Below, in pieces: positions 1 through 6,312 of a DNA stretch of 18,468 nt. Positions within the stretch are counted from its first letter, which is position 1. Every line of letters begins with the position of its first letter. The notes beneath the pieces are model-generated. The model saw nothing but the letters and a program-made list of their open reading frames with translations. It was not told where the DNA came from and ran no database searches. The stretch comes from Chloroflexota bacterium (GTDB lineage: Bacteria; Chloroflexota; Anaerolineae; UBA7937). The translations under genes were made by a program, and so were the position numbers. Location: assembly GCA_003453555.1 (NCBI GenBank), contig DMLA01000224.1, positions 1 through 18,468 on the forward strand. The letters are read 5' to 3'.

Positions 1-765
1 TGCGCGGCCCAAAAGGGCCTCGCGGTCATCGCCGTCACCGACCACAACACCATGGAAAACGTGGAAGCCGTAGCCTCCCTAGCCCGGCCCCACGGCATCC
101 GTGTCATCCCTGGCATCGAACTCGATCTGGCATTTCAGGGGAAGTACTGGCATCTGCTCCTCTATGGCAAAAACCTGCAAAATGAGCACCTCGCTCCTCT
201 CCTGGAGCGCATCCATCTCTCCAACGAACTCAGCGCCCATCTGGTTCACCAGGAGATGCTCCGCCGGGACTACCACCTTCCGCCCTTCGAGGTTATTAAG
301 GCCCTGCGTCCCACTACCCACGTGGCCGATGTGGCCCAAGCCCTGGCCGATAAGGGATACGCCAGCGATGCCCTGAGTGGCTTCGCCATCATAGACGGGA
401 TGCGACTCACCTACGAGTTAGACCTCCCTTCCAACATGGTCCCCATGGCTGAAGCGATAGAGGTGGCTCATCAAGAGGAGTTCCTGGCCATCTTAGCCCA
501 CCCTGGCCGGGCGGTAGAAGGAGCCATGGAGATAGCCAGCGAAGAGGAACTCATAGGGATGATAGAGATAGGGTTAGACGGCCTGGAGGCATACTACCCT
601 TCCCACACCCAGGAGCAGATCGCCTCATTCTTGAAGGTAGCAAGGGAGCACAAGTTGTTCATCACCTGTGGCTCCGATTCCCACGGGCCCAACCACCGTC
701 TCCCCCACTCTTGGCCTGCTGGGCTTTGTAGAAGGTTTCTGGAGCATTGGGAAGTGAAGGTCTAA
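1..765 (+). CDS. PHP-domain metal-dependent phosphoesterase, 3' part (5' end outside window)
   Basis: The reading frame is open from base 1 and ends with TAA, giving 254 residues of a protein that begins outside the window. PHP enzymes hydrolyse phosphoesters (nucleotide or nucleic-acid substrates) using a di- or trinuclear metal centre in a distorted TIM barrel. Visible metal-site motifs in order: VTDHNT near the start (the second PHP motif), PGIEL, ILAHPGR about two thirds in, and CGSDSHG near the C-terminus. The first HxH motif would lie just upstream of the window. Order and spacing resemble the YciV/TrpH-like single-domain PHP proteins (usually 270-290 aa), so only about 20-30 residues are missing. 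The internal ATG at 52 is inside the domain and is not the real start. It is followed by an unrelated tRNA gene, so it probably ends its own transcription unit. The precise substrate is unknown. Confidence 0.85.
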   Translation, partial: CAAQKGLAVIAVTDHNTMENVEAVASLARPHGIRVIPGIELDLAFQGKYWHLLLYGKNLQNEHLAPLLERIHLSNELSAHLVHQEMLRRDYHLPPFEVIKALRPTTHVADVAQALADKGYASDALSGFAIIDGMRLTYELDLPSNMVPMAEAIEVAHQEEFLAILAHPGRAVEGAMEIASEEELIGMIEIGLDGLEAYYPSHTQEQIASFLKVAREHKLFITCGSDSHGPNHRLPHSWPAGLCRRFLEHWEVKV

Positions 766-776
766 ATCATCTATCT

Positions 777-795
777 GGCCTTGACCTGAAAGGCC
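777..795 (+). terminator. Possible weak hairpin terminator overlapping the tRNA promoter
   Basis: GGCCTT (777-782) and AAGGCC (790-795) can form a 6-bp stem with a 7-nt loop 11 bases after the PHP stop codon. The following bases are CTCTCTGTT rather than a clean U-run, and the stem covers the -35 box of the tRNA promoter. It could end PHP transcription inefficiently or be coincidental. Confidence 0.25.
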
Positions 796-809
796 CTCTC
801 TGTTAAAAT
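781..809 (+). promoter_or_regulatory. Vegetative sigma promoter for tRNA-Glu
   Basis: TTGACC (781-786), a spacer of exactly 17 nt, then TAAAAT (804-809) preceded by TG (extended -10). The predicted transcript start near 816 is six bases before the mature tRNA 5' end, a normal arrangement for a monocistronic tRNA gene. Confidence 0.8.
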
Positions 810-821
810 AGATATGTGGAT

Positions 822-894
822 GCCCCCATCGTCTAGTGGACTAGGACACCACCCTTTCAAGGTGGTAACGCGGATTCGAATTCCGCTGGGGGTA
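822..894 (+). tRNA. tRNA-Glu (anticodon TTC)
   Basis: The acceptor stem pairs GCCCCCA (822-828) with TGGGGGT (887-893), with one G-U pair at the end and discriminator A894. The D arm contains GTCTAGTGGACTAGGAC. The anticodon stem CCACC (849-853)/GGTGG (861-865) closes loop CTTTCAA with anticodon TTC at 856-858. The T arm is GCGGA/TCCGC around TTCGAAT. CCA is not encoded. All stems are intact, so this is a functional tRNA despite overlapping recombinase debris on the other strand. Confidence 0.95.
857..894. other. Candidate attachment (att) site: tRNA-Glu 3' half
   Basis: The minus-strand recombinase frame runs directly into the tRNA 3' half and stops with TGA at 859-857, inside the anticodon. 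Large serine or tyrosine integrases that use tRNA genes often sit next to, or read into, the target tRNA, and integration rebuilds the tRNA end. I did not find a clear second copy of this 38-bp segment in the window, so the other boundary is either outside it or decayed. The site assignment is an inference. Confidence 0.35.
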
Positions 895-1460
895 CTAGCA
901 CATAGGCGCGCACATGTAGAGGAAACGTGTAGTAGAGGGTTCCCTTGTGGCCCTCTATTACTATCTTCTGGACAAACTGCTTGAGGACTATCCTCTTGGA
1001 CTTGGTATCGCCCGCGAATAGGGTCTCCCGCATTTGAGCAAGGGCCGCGGACAGGACCTCCGGTGAGATGTCGACCTGACCATGCTTCCTCTGCTCTTGT
1101 AGCACCCTCAGTTCCGCTACCAGCCTAGTCTTCTCAGTTTCCCGTTCGACCAGCCTTGCTCTCGCAGCTTGGGAGCCTGCCGTTTCCGCTAGGTCCAAAG
1201 ACGAAATCGTTGCCCCTGTCTCTGGTATGCGCTCCTGCAGAATCGTCCCTCCCCTCTGCGCCTCTTCTTCCAACGCTTTCAACACAGGACGGGTCAAAAT
1301 CGCTTGCGCATCGGCCCAGATCTTCTCCTCGAGAGACCCGGCTGGCACCAGAAAGTGGTGGGCTACGTCAACCCCCGCTCTCGGGCCGCATCCATAGTAA
1401 TCGTACCGTTCAGATATGCTGCAAGCAACCATGCTCTTGCCGCCGTAGCATTCCACGATG
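857..1460 (-). pseudogene. Large serine recombinase/integrase, C-terminal remnant
   Basis: Only the C-terminal ~200 residues remain. Recognisable parts are a zinc-ribbon-like start (ECYGGKSM, then RYDYYGCG), the segment GSLEEKIWADAQAIL, a long alpha-helical/coiled-coil stretch rich in Arg/Glu/Leu, and the family-typical end TKSKRIVLKQFVQKIVIEG followed by TLYYTF. The catalytic serine resolvase domain (~150 aa) and recombinase domain are absent, so it cannot be active. Several zinc-ribbon cysteines are missing (one knuckle reads CYGG rather than CxxCG). The frame continues with VPPAEFES into the neighbouring tRNA-Glu and stops there. Upstream it is fused without a gap to an unrelated thiamine-enzyme fragment around 1460. 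It is the relic of an element that integrated at this tRNA. Confidence 0.75.
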
Positions 1461-1613
1461 CTCCTCAATAGTGATGAATCGTAGCTGGGAATGATCCAAA
1501 ATGGAATTGCAGAGGTGGACGTTGTGTTCACCAGGGACGCTAGAGACGACTTCCATACCTTTAGCAATGAGTTGGCCGATGCTCACTTCGGAGCCTGTCA
1601 TGTAGTCAGACAT
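1460..1613 (-). pseudogene. Thiamine-diphosphate enzyme (acetolactate synthase/decarboxylase type), N-terminal remnant
   Basis: An ATG at 1613 on the minus strand has a good GGAGG site 5 nt upstream. The first ~48 codons read like the N-terminal PYR domain of ThDP enzymes such as acetolactate synthase or benzoylformate decarboxylase: MTGSEV, then QLIAKGMEVV, VPGEHNVHLC and RFIT. The family's next block, RHExGAAxMAxGYAR, is not present; instead the sequence crosses into the recombinase remnant. So the gene kept its start and ribosome binding site but lost about 500 codons. The family call comes from motif recognition only and could be wrong at subfamily level. Bases 1614-1763 between this remnant and the aldolase stop hold nothing I recognise. 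Confidence 0.5.
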
Positions 1614-1763
1614 GACATCCTCCGACGACAAATGTCGGGCACACATCAGAATGTCGCCGAGACCGTGCTTGAAAAGCGATGATGGCAGGCTGAACGTGCT
1701 CGCACCGCTCCACATAGTCATTTCAACGCCACTCCACGGTGTTTTGTGTTGCTGCTACATTTG

Positions 1764-2615
1764 TTACCAACGCCTCAAGCTTCTACCTCTCGGCGGGCCC
1801 AACGGCCATGGAAGATTGTCAGGCACGCTTCCATCTCCCAGGGATTGCCTGAGCGTCAGCAGTTCGTTGCAAATGCCCTCGGCAATGAAGACTGTGTCGG
1901 ACTTGTGCACGATGAAGTTGCAGCCCCACTCGATCCACCGGCGCTCTCGCTCGAGGCTGCCCGCGATGTGATGAACTCCGACTCCGACGCCATTCTCTCG
2001 ACACAGGCTGATCACCTGGCGCACTGCCCACTCGAAAGTGGGATGGTCAAAGTCTTCTGGCACTCCGTGAGACACTGAGAAGTCATGGGGGCCGACCAGC
2101 ACGCCATCCACACCACCGATGGACAGCATGTCGGCCAGATTCGCCACCCCGGCGGCGCTCTCGACCATGATGATCAGCACAGAATCTGCGTTGAAGTTTT
2201 CCAGGTAGGGGGCTGTGTCAGGGCTTGGGAACTCGCCCTTGGCCAGCACCGTGCGCAAAGCAGCGCCCTTGAGCGGCCTGTACTTTACAGCGCTGACCAG
2301 TTCCCTCACCTCGTCGGCGCTTTCGACATAGGGGACGATGACGCCGTGAGCACCCGAGTCCAGGGCCATGGCGGCGTGCGGGGACGAGGGTTCCGGAATG
2401 CGTAGGAGGGGGGCAGTACCGTGGGCGGCGTATGCCTGAGCAGCCCAGGCGCACGCCTCACGTCCGAGGGGGGTGTGCTCGTTGTCCAGGAATACGAAAT
2501 CCAGGCCTAACTGGGCAAAGAGGGCAGGCCATCTGGGTTGGCCAAAGCCTTCTATGCAGATGCCATAGACGCGGCGACCTGATGCCAGCGCTTGCCGAAG
2601 TTCGCCTCCTAGCGT
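1764..2615 (-). CDS. HpcH/HpaI-family class II aldolase (2-keto-3-deoxy sugar acid / HKHD aldolase type), probable ACG start
   Basis: This family makes or breaks C-C bonds of 2-keto-3-deoxy acids, releasing pyruvate, with a divalent metal. The first ATG is at 2369, but the same frame continues upstream with clear family sequence (RVYGICIEGF, FVFLDNEHTP, APLLRIPEPS). Numbering from ACG at 2615-2613, the protein is 283 aa, a normal length plus a basic tail. Key residues fit HpaI with a constant offset: H47 (general base), R72, E152 and D178 (metal ligands) in DNEH, LLRIP, IMVES and GPHDF. An AAAGGAGG site lies 5 nt before ACG, and no ATG, GTG or TTG lies in frame between the upstream stop and 2369. 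Either ACG is used or a former ATG has mutated. It is divergent from the GntR regulator gene with ~150 bp between them, suggesting shared control and membership of the same pathway. Confidence 0.85.
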   Translation of the reverse strand, partial: TLGGELRQALASGRRVYGICIEGFGQPRWPALFAQLGLDFVFLDNEHTPLGREACAWAAQAYAAHGTAPLLRIPEPSSPHAAMALDSGAHGVIVPYVESADEVRELVSAVKYRPLKGAALRTVLAKGEFPSPDTAPYLENFNADSVLIIMVESAAGVANLADMLSIGGVDGVLVGPHDFSVSHGVPEDFDHPTFEWAVRQVISLCRENGVGVGVHHIAGSLERERRWIEWGCNFIVHKSDTVFIAEGICNELLTLRQSLGDGSVPDNLPWPLGPPRGRSLRRW

Positions 2616-2620
2616 ATTGA

Positions 2621-2628
2621 CCTCCTTT
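2621..2628 (-). promoter_or_regulatory. Ribosome binding site that fixes the ACG start of the aldolase
   Basis: On the minus strand AAAGGAGG is followed by TCAAT and then ACG. The 5-nt spacing and the position exactly at the N-terminal end of family similarity are why I place the start at 2615 rather than at the internal ATG at 2369, which would remove the catalytic His and Arg. Confidence 0.7.
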
Positions 2629-2657
2629 AGAGATGGAATATCTAAGTGAGGTTAGGC

Positions 2658-2686
2658 TTGACACAAACGCTGAAATGCGGTAATAT
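2658..2686 (+). promoter_or_regulatory. Near-consensus promoter for the catabolic operon
   Basis: TTGACA (2658-2663), a 17-nt spacer, TAATAT (2681-2686). It predicts a start near 2693 and a ~70-nt leader before the regulator ATG at 2763. Just downstream, GATG-N5-CATC (2695-2707) and a TGAT/ATCA pair near 2713-2733 are short inverted repeats that could hold an operator for the GntR/FCD protein, but neither is a convincing GntR box. Confidence 0.75.
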
Positions 2687-2762
2687 AGATATAAGATGCC
2701 TGCCATCCGATATCTGATCACCATTCTATCATGCTGCCCAACTAAAGTCAAGAGGTTACGCA

Positions 2763-3548
2763 ATGAGTAATTCGGTGAGGCAAACATTCTCTAGGCCCAA
2801 GTTGTCGGGAGCTATCAGCGCGTATCTGACGGAATTCATCATCAACAATGACCTCGGCCCCGGCGATCCTCTCCCTCCAGAAACACGGCTCGCCCACGAA
2901 CTGGGCGTCGGGCGCAGCTCCGTTAGAGAAGCCGTCAAAGCCCTCCAAACCCTCGGCTTTATCGAAGTGCGTCACGGTGATGGCCTGTACGTCCGCGAGT
3001 ACAACTTTGACCCCGTGGTGGAGACACTCACGTACGGACTGCGTTGGGATCCCACCACCTTCTCGGAGTTGCTACAGATCCGCGTGTGGCTGGAAACAGC
3101 GGTGATCGGGGACGCGGTTAAGCAGATCAGGGAAGAACGCGTACAGCAACTGGATGACATCATGGAAACCTGGGCCAGGAAAGTGGAGGCCGGCCAGCCG
3201 TATGCCGAAGATGACCGCCGATTCCACCGTGTGTTGTACGAACCCTTGGACAACACGACGTTGATCAAACTGCTGGATGTGTTTTGGATTGCCTTTGCTA
3301 ATGTGGGCATTGAGGACATCACGAAGGACCTTGATCCCGCGGAAACGCTACACGCGCACCAGGCCATTCTGGAGGCTGTGCGCGCAGGCGATGCTTCACT
3401 GGCCCGGCGGCGGCTCGTTCAGAGCTTCTCCCACCTCCGGAAACGGATTGATGAAGTGCTAAAGGAGGAATGGCCATCGCGAAACCCGGCAAGGGGAACG
3501 ATATTGGGCGCAGGCAACAGCTTATCTACGGAGCATTGCAAGGAGTGA
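2763..3548 (+). CDS. GntR-family transcriptional regulator, FadR/FCD subfamily
   Basis: A 261-aa DNA-binding regulator. Residues ~14-78 form the winged helix-turn-helix (PGDPLPPETRLAHELGVG, SSVREAVKALQTLGFIEVRHGDG). Residues ~95-232 form the all-helical FCD ligand domain. The FCD metal ligands are visible as D151-x3-H155 (DRRFH), H199 (LHAHQ) and H224 (FSHLR), so this is the metal-binding type that usually senses small carboxylates or sugar acids. The ~25 residues after 236 are an unconserved tail. The ATG start follows AAGAGGT. It is first in the plus-strand operon and divergent from the aldolase, so it probably controls both directions, typically as a repressor relieved by a pathway intermediate. 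The ligand is not readable from sequence. Confidence 0.9.
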   Translation: MSNSVRQTFSRPKLSGAISAYLTEFIINNDLGPGDPLPPETRLAHELGVGRSSVREAVKALQTLGFIEVRHGDGLYVREYNFDPVVETLTYGLRWDPTTFSELLQIRVWLETAVIGDAVKQIREERVQQLDDIMETWARKVEAGQPYAEDDRRFHRVLYEPLDNTTLIKLLDVFWIAFANVGIEDITKDLDPAETLHAHQAILEAVRAGDASLARRRLVQSFSHLRKRIDEVLKEEWPSRNPARGTILGAGNSLSTEHCKE

Positions 3549-3553
3549 CACCA

Positions 3554-4465
3554 TTGAAACTCGAAGGTGTTATCGTTCCTCTCATCACCCCACTCCGTCC
3601 AGATGAGTCGTTAGACGAGCACGGGCTGGAGCGGGTCGTCGAGTATGTCATTGAGGGTGGGGTTACTGGGATCTTTGTGCTTGGTTCCAGTGGCGAGTTC
3701 CCTAACCTAGACAGCAGGACAAAAGAGCGCTTGCTACGCGCGGTGCGAGCGCAGATCGGCAACCGTGTCTCGCTCCTGGCAGGTATCTCCAACGCCGGTA
3801 CGCGGCAGGCCTTGGAGCAAGGAAAGCGCCTGGCACGGTTGGGGGCGGACGCCATTGTCGTGACAGCGCCTTACTACTATCCGCACACCCAATCTGAGTT
3901 AGCTACCCATTTCCTGACTATCGCCCGCACGCTAGAGGTACCACTCGTTGCGTACAACATCCCACAGATGGTTAAGGTTTCACTCGAACCGGAGACCGTA
4001 GCCCGCTTAGCAGAAGATCCGTTTATTATCGGCATCAAAGACAGCGCCGGTGACATGGCCGCTTTCGGCAGATTCTTGGAAATCCGGAATGCACACGCTG
4101 ACAACTTTAGCGTAAGCCAGGGAGCTGAGCAGGTAGCAGCAGAAAGTGTTTTACGAGGCGCGGATGGGGTTGTCCTTGGTCTGGCGAACATCGCCCCGCG
4201 CTTGTGCCGAGAGCTCTACGACGCCGCCAAGGCCGGAGACAGGGAAAAAGCCGAGGTCCTTCAACAGCGACTGATGCATCTCTACCCAATTAACGAGTAC
4301 AAGTCATTCGTAGCGGGGCTCAAGACCGCTGCCAGCCTGTTGGATTTGTGTAAACCGATTGTGACAGCACCTTTTGAACCACTGGACGACGATCAGGTTG
4401 AGGCTGTTCGCCAGCGACTGGTGGATTTGAACCTGTTAGACAGATCTATTGAGGGGCTACATTGA
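3554..4465 (+). CDS. DHDPS/N-acetylneuraminate lyase family class I aldolase (not lysine-pathway DapA)
   Basis: A Schiff-base aldolase that adds or removes pyruvate (or a similar keto acid) from an aldehyde. I chose TTG at 3554 because AAGGAGTG lies 7 nt upstream and gives 303 aa starting at the conserved LEGVIVPLITPL strand. An ATG at 3470 lies in the same frame but inside the regulator gene, 1 nt from an AGGAGG, too close to be a good start. Active-site residues: GSSGE at 44-48, Tyr134 in AYNIP, and Schiff-base Lys162 in GIKDS, at almost the same numbers as E. coli DapA. The Arg of DapA that grips the second carboxylate (SRT after YNVP) is replaced by Gln138-Met139, so the substrate is probably not aspartate semialdehyde. 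Likely roles are keto-deoxy sugar acid or related lyase or dehydratase. It is 5 bp after the regulator gene and overlaps the next gene by 4 bp. Confidence 0.9.
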   Translation: MKLEGVIVPLITPLRPDESLDEHGLERVVEYVIEGGVTGIFVLGSSGEFPNLDSRTKERLLRAVRAQIGNRVSLLAGISNAGTRQALEQGKRLARLGADAIVVTAPYYYPHTQSELATHFLTIARTLEVPLVAYNIPQMVKVSLEPETVARLAEDPFIIGIKDSAGDMAAFGRFLEIRNAHADNFSVSQGAEQVAAESVLRGADGVVLGLANIAPRLCRELYDAAKAGDREKAEVLQQRLMHLYPINEYKSFVAGLKTAASLLDLCKPIVTAPFEPLDDDQVEAVRQRLVDLNLLDRSIEGLH

Positions 4466-5601
4466 CCGACGCAAATCAAGTCGTCAGGCGCTTGCTGGAC
4501 TACCTAGAGCCTCGCATTGACCTCGACCATCTCGAACGGGTGGCTGCCAGACACCGGGCAGCACTACGCTACGAAGAAGTGGACAGAGTGCCGCTAGTCT
4601 GTTACCTGCCATATGAAGGGGAGGATTTCACACCCTATCCTTACCCGGAAGCTTTCGCCGACCCGGCGAAATTGATGGTCAATGAGCTGCTCTCAGGCTT
4701 CACATCCATCTATGAGGCGGTGGGCCTCAGAGATGATGCCCCTTATTGCCTCCGGCCAAACTTGGGTATTGCCATTATCGCTTCAATGCTCGGCGGGCAA
4801 ATCCGGGTGGTGGGTGATCAGCTCCCCTGGGTGGTGCCTTTCGAAGATATGGGCGCTATACAGAAGATTGTCGATGCACCGGTGCCCGACACATCCAGCG
4901 GACTGCTACCGCGGGTGCTGGACCAGTATGCTTACTTCCGCGAGGTGCTAGCCGGTTGTCCAAAGTGCCATGCTGCTTTCCAGCTAACCCTGCCCGACCT
5001 GCAAGGGCCATTCGATACAGCGGAGCTACTAATGGGCTCTGATATCTTCCTGGCGTTCTATCAGGATACAGAGCTTTTGTCTGCTTTCCTAAGTAAGATC
5101 ACAGACACTATGCTAGTTGCGTATCGCCGGCTGATTGCCGAAGTGCGTGACAATATCGGACCCGAGTGCCAGTACCAACATGCCGTAGGGGTGAAGGGCA
5201 AGATCCTACTGCGTAGCGATTCGGTGCTCATGATATCGCCCGAGCAGTATCGCGACTTGGTGATGCCCCATGATGCTCGACTTGCCGAGGAATTGAATGG
5301 GATTGCCATCCATTTCTGTGGAAATGGTCAGCATCAGGTAGATAATATGCTTTCCATCTCCAAACTGCAGTGTTTGGACCTTGGTCAGTCGTGGATGATG
5401 GATGTGGATGCCATTTATGCCAAGGCCTCTGTTCGCAAGGTTCCCCTTGCACGCGTGGTGGTATCAGAGGCTGAGCTAAGGATGGATCAAGTTTCTCAGC
5501 GCTTCCCGACCGGTGTGATCCTGGTGTATAGAGCGGAGACGGTATCCCAGGGAAAGGAAGTCTGGCGGCAGTACGTTGGCGAGGCGTGTGGGAGAGACTG
5601 A
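4462..5601 (+). CDS. Uroporphyrinogen decarboxylase-superfamily protein, MtaA-like with HxCG zinc motif
   Basis: 379 aa, TTG start overlapping the preceding stop (TTGA), so translationally coupled. The superfamily contains heme-pathway decarboxylases and methylcobamide:thiol methyltransferases. The N-terminal YEEVDRVPLV and C-terminal barrel strands are typical. HFCGN at 284-288 matches the HxCGN zinc/thiol-binding motif of MtaA/MtbA-type methyltransferases rather than heme HemE, and C304 (LQCLDLG) might be another ligand. The N-terminus is longer than in MtaA (~340 aa). No corrinoid-binding protein is encoded in the window, so a methyltransfer role would need a partner elsewhere; non-methyl functions remain possible. 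The catabolic context argues against heme synthesis. Confidence 0.8.
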   Translation: MTDANQVVRRLLDYLEPRIDLDHLERVAARHRAALRYEEVDRVPLVCYLPYEGEDFTPYPYPEAFADPAKLMVNELLSGFTSIYEAVGLRDDAPYCLRPNLGIAIIASMLGGQIRVVGDQLPWVVPFEDMGAIQKIVDAPVPDTSSGLLPRVLDQYAYFREVLAGCPKCHAAFQLTLPDLQGPFDTAELLMGSDIFLAFYQDTELLSAFLSKITDTMLVAYRRLIAEVRDNIGPECQYQHAVGVKGKILLRSDSVLMISPEQYRDLVMPHDARLAEELNGIAIHFCGNGQHQVDNMLSISKLQCLDLGQSWMMDVDAIYAKASVRKVPLARVVVSEAELRMDQVSQRFPTGVILVYRAETVSQGKEVWRQYVGEACGRD

Positions 5602-5604
5602 TCA

Positions 5605-6291
5605 GTGACCAAGCAGCTGACCTCCGAGCAAATAGAGGCGCTGAAAGCGATAGATACCTCTACCGTTTGCAATGCAATAGAGCGGTTTGGCGTGCGGGGG
5701 TCGGTAGAAGGCTTCTTCGGCATGGACATCCGCTGCCTGTCGCCCGAACTGGGTACAATGGTGGGGTATGCGATCACTGTGACCGTTGATTCGACGACTC
5801 CAGGCGTGCCTCAGAGCAACGAAGCCTGGCACGCTTGGTTGAAGGCAATGGAAACGTCTCCCAAGCCAAGCGTTCTCGTGCTCAAGGATATTGGGCCAGA
5901 GGCGCGAAAGTCCGCGCACTTTGGAGAGGTCATGGGAACAATCGCCAAGCGCCTGGAGGTCGCTGGGATCGTTACTGATGGGGGGCTGCGTGATATTGTG
6001 GAGCTTAAGCAATTGGGGCTTCGCTGCTTCGCCTCAGGCTTAGTACCCGCTCACGGAAACCCGCGCCTGATTGAGGTCAACCTTCCGGTGGAAATAGATG
6101 GCGTACGCATCGAACCCGGCGACTTGCTGCACGGAGACGTCAATGGGGTGACGACCATCCCGCTTTCGATAGCAGACAAGGTGGCCGAAGCGGCTGCCCG
6201 GGTGCGTGAGGAAGAAGCGGAATTGCTGGAGTACATTAAAGGGCCTGATTTCAGCGTTGAAGGCCTTTTCAAACACACCGTCACTCACTAG
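5605..6291 (+). CDS. RraA-like / HMG-CHA aldolase family protein
   Basis: 228 aa, GTG start 3 bp after the previous stop. The family includes 4-hydroxy-4-methyl-2-oxoglutarate / 4-carboxy-4-hydroxy-2-oxoadipate aldolases (pyruvate-releasing, metal-dependent) and the inactive RNase E inhibitor RraA. The catalytic signature is present: FGEVMGTIAK at ~106-115 followed by TDGGLRD at 124-130, with Arg129 and metal-holding Asp130. The later PGDLLHGDVNGV segment matches the family's C-terminal strand. True aldolases carry the GGxRD Asp, so enzymatic activity is likely; some relatives act as oxaloacetate decarboxylases or sugar-acid dehydratases. It is the third pyruvate-type lyase of the cluster and unrelated in fold to the other two. 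Confidence 0.85.
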   Translation: MTKQLTSEQIEALKAIDTSTVCNAIERFGVRGSVEGFFGMDIRCLSPELGTMVGYAITVTVDSTTPGVPQSNEAWHAWLKAMETSPKPSVLVLKDIGPEARKSAHFGEVMGTIAKRLEVAGIVTDGGLRDIVELKQLGLRCFASGLVPAHGNPRLIEVNLPVEIDGVRIEPGDLLHGDVNGVTTIPLSIADKVAEAAARVREEEAELLEYIKGPDFSVEGLFKHTVTH

Positions 6292-6312
6292 GTCCAGAAT
6301 AGAGGCGCTGTT

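Noticed and set aside
3470..3553. Earlier ATG start for the DHDPS-family gene
   Set aside because: AGGAGG is only 1-2 nt from that ATG, the extra 28 residues have no family similarity, and TTG 3554 has a well-placed ribosome binding site and gives the normal family length.
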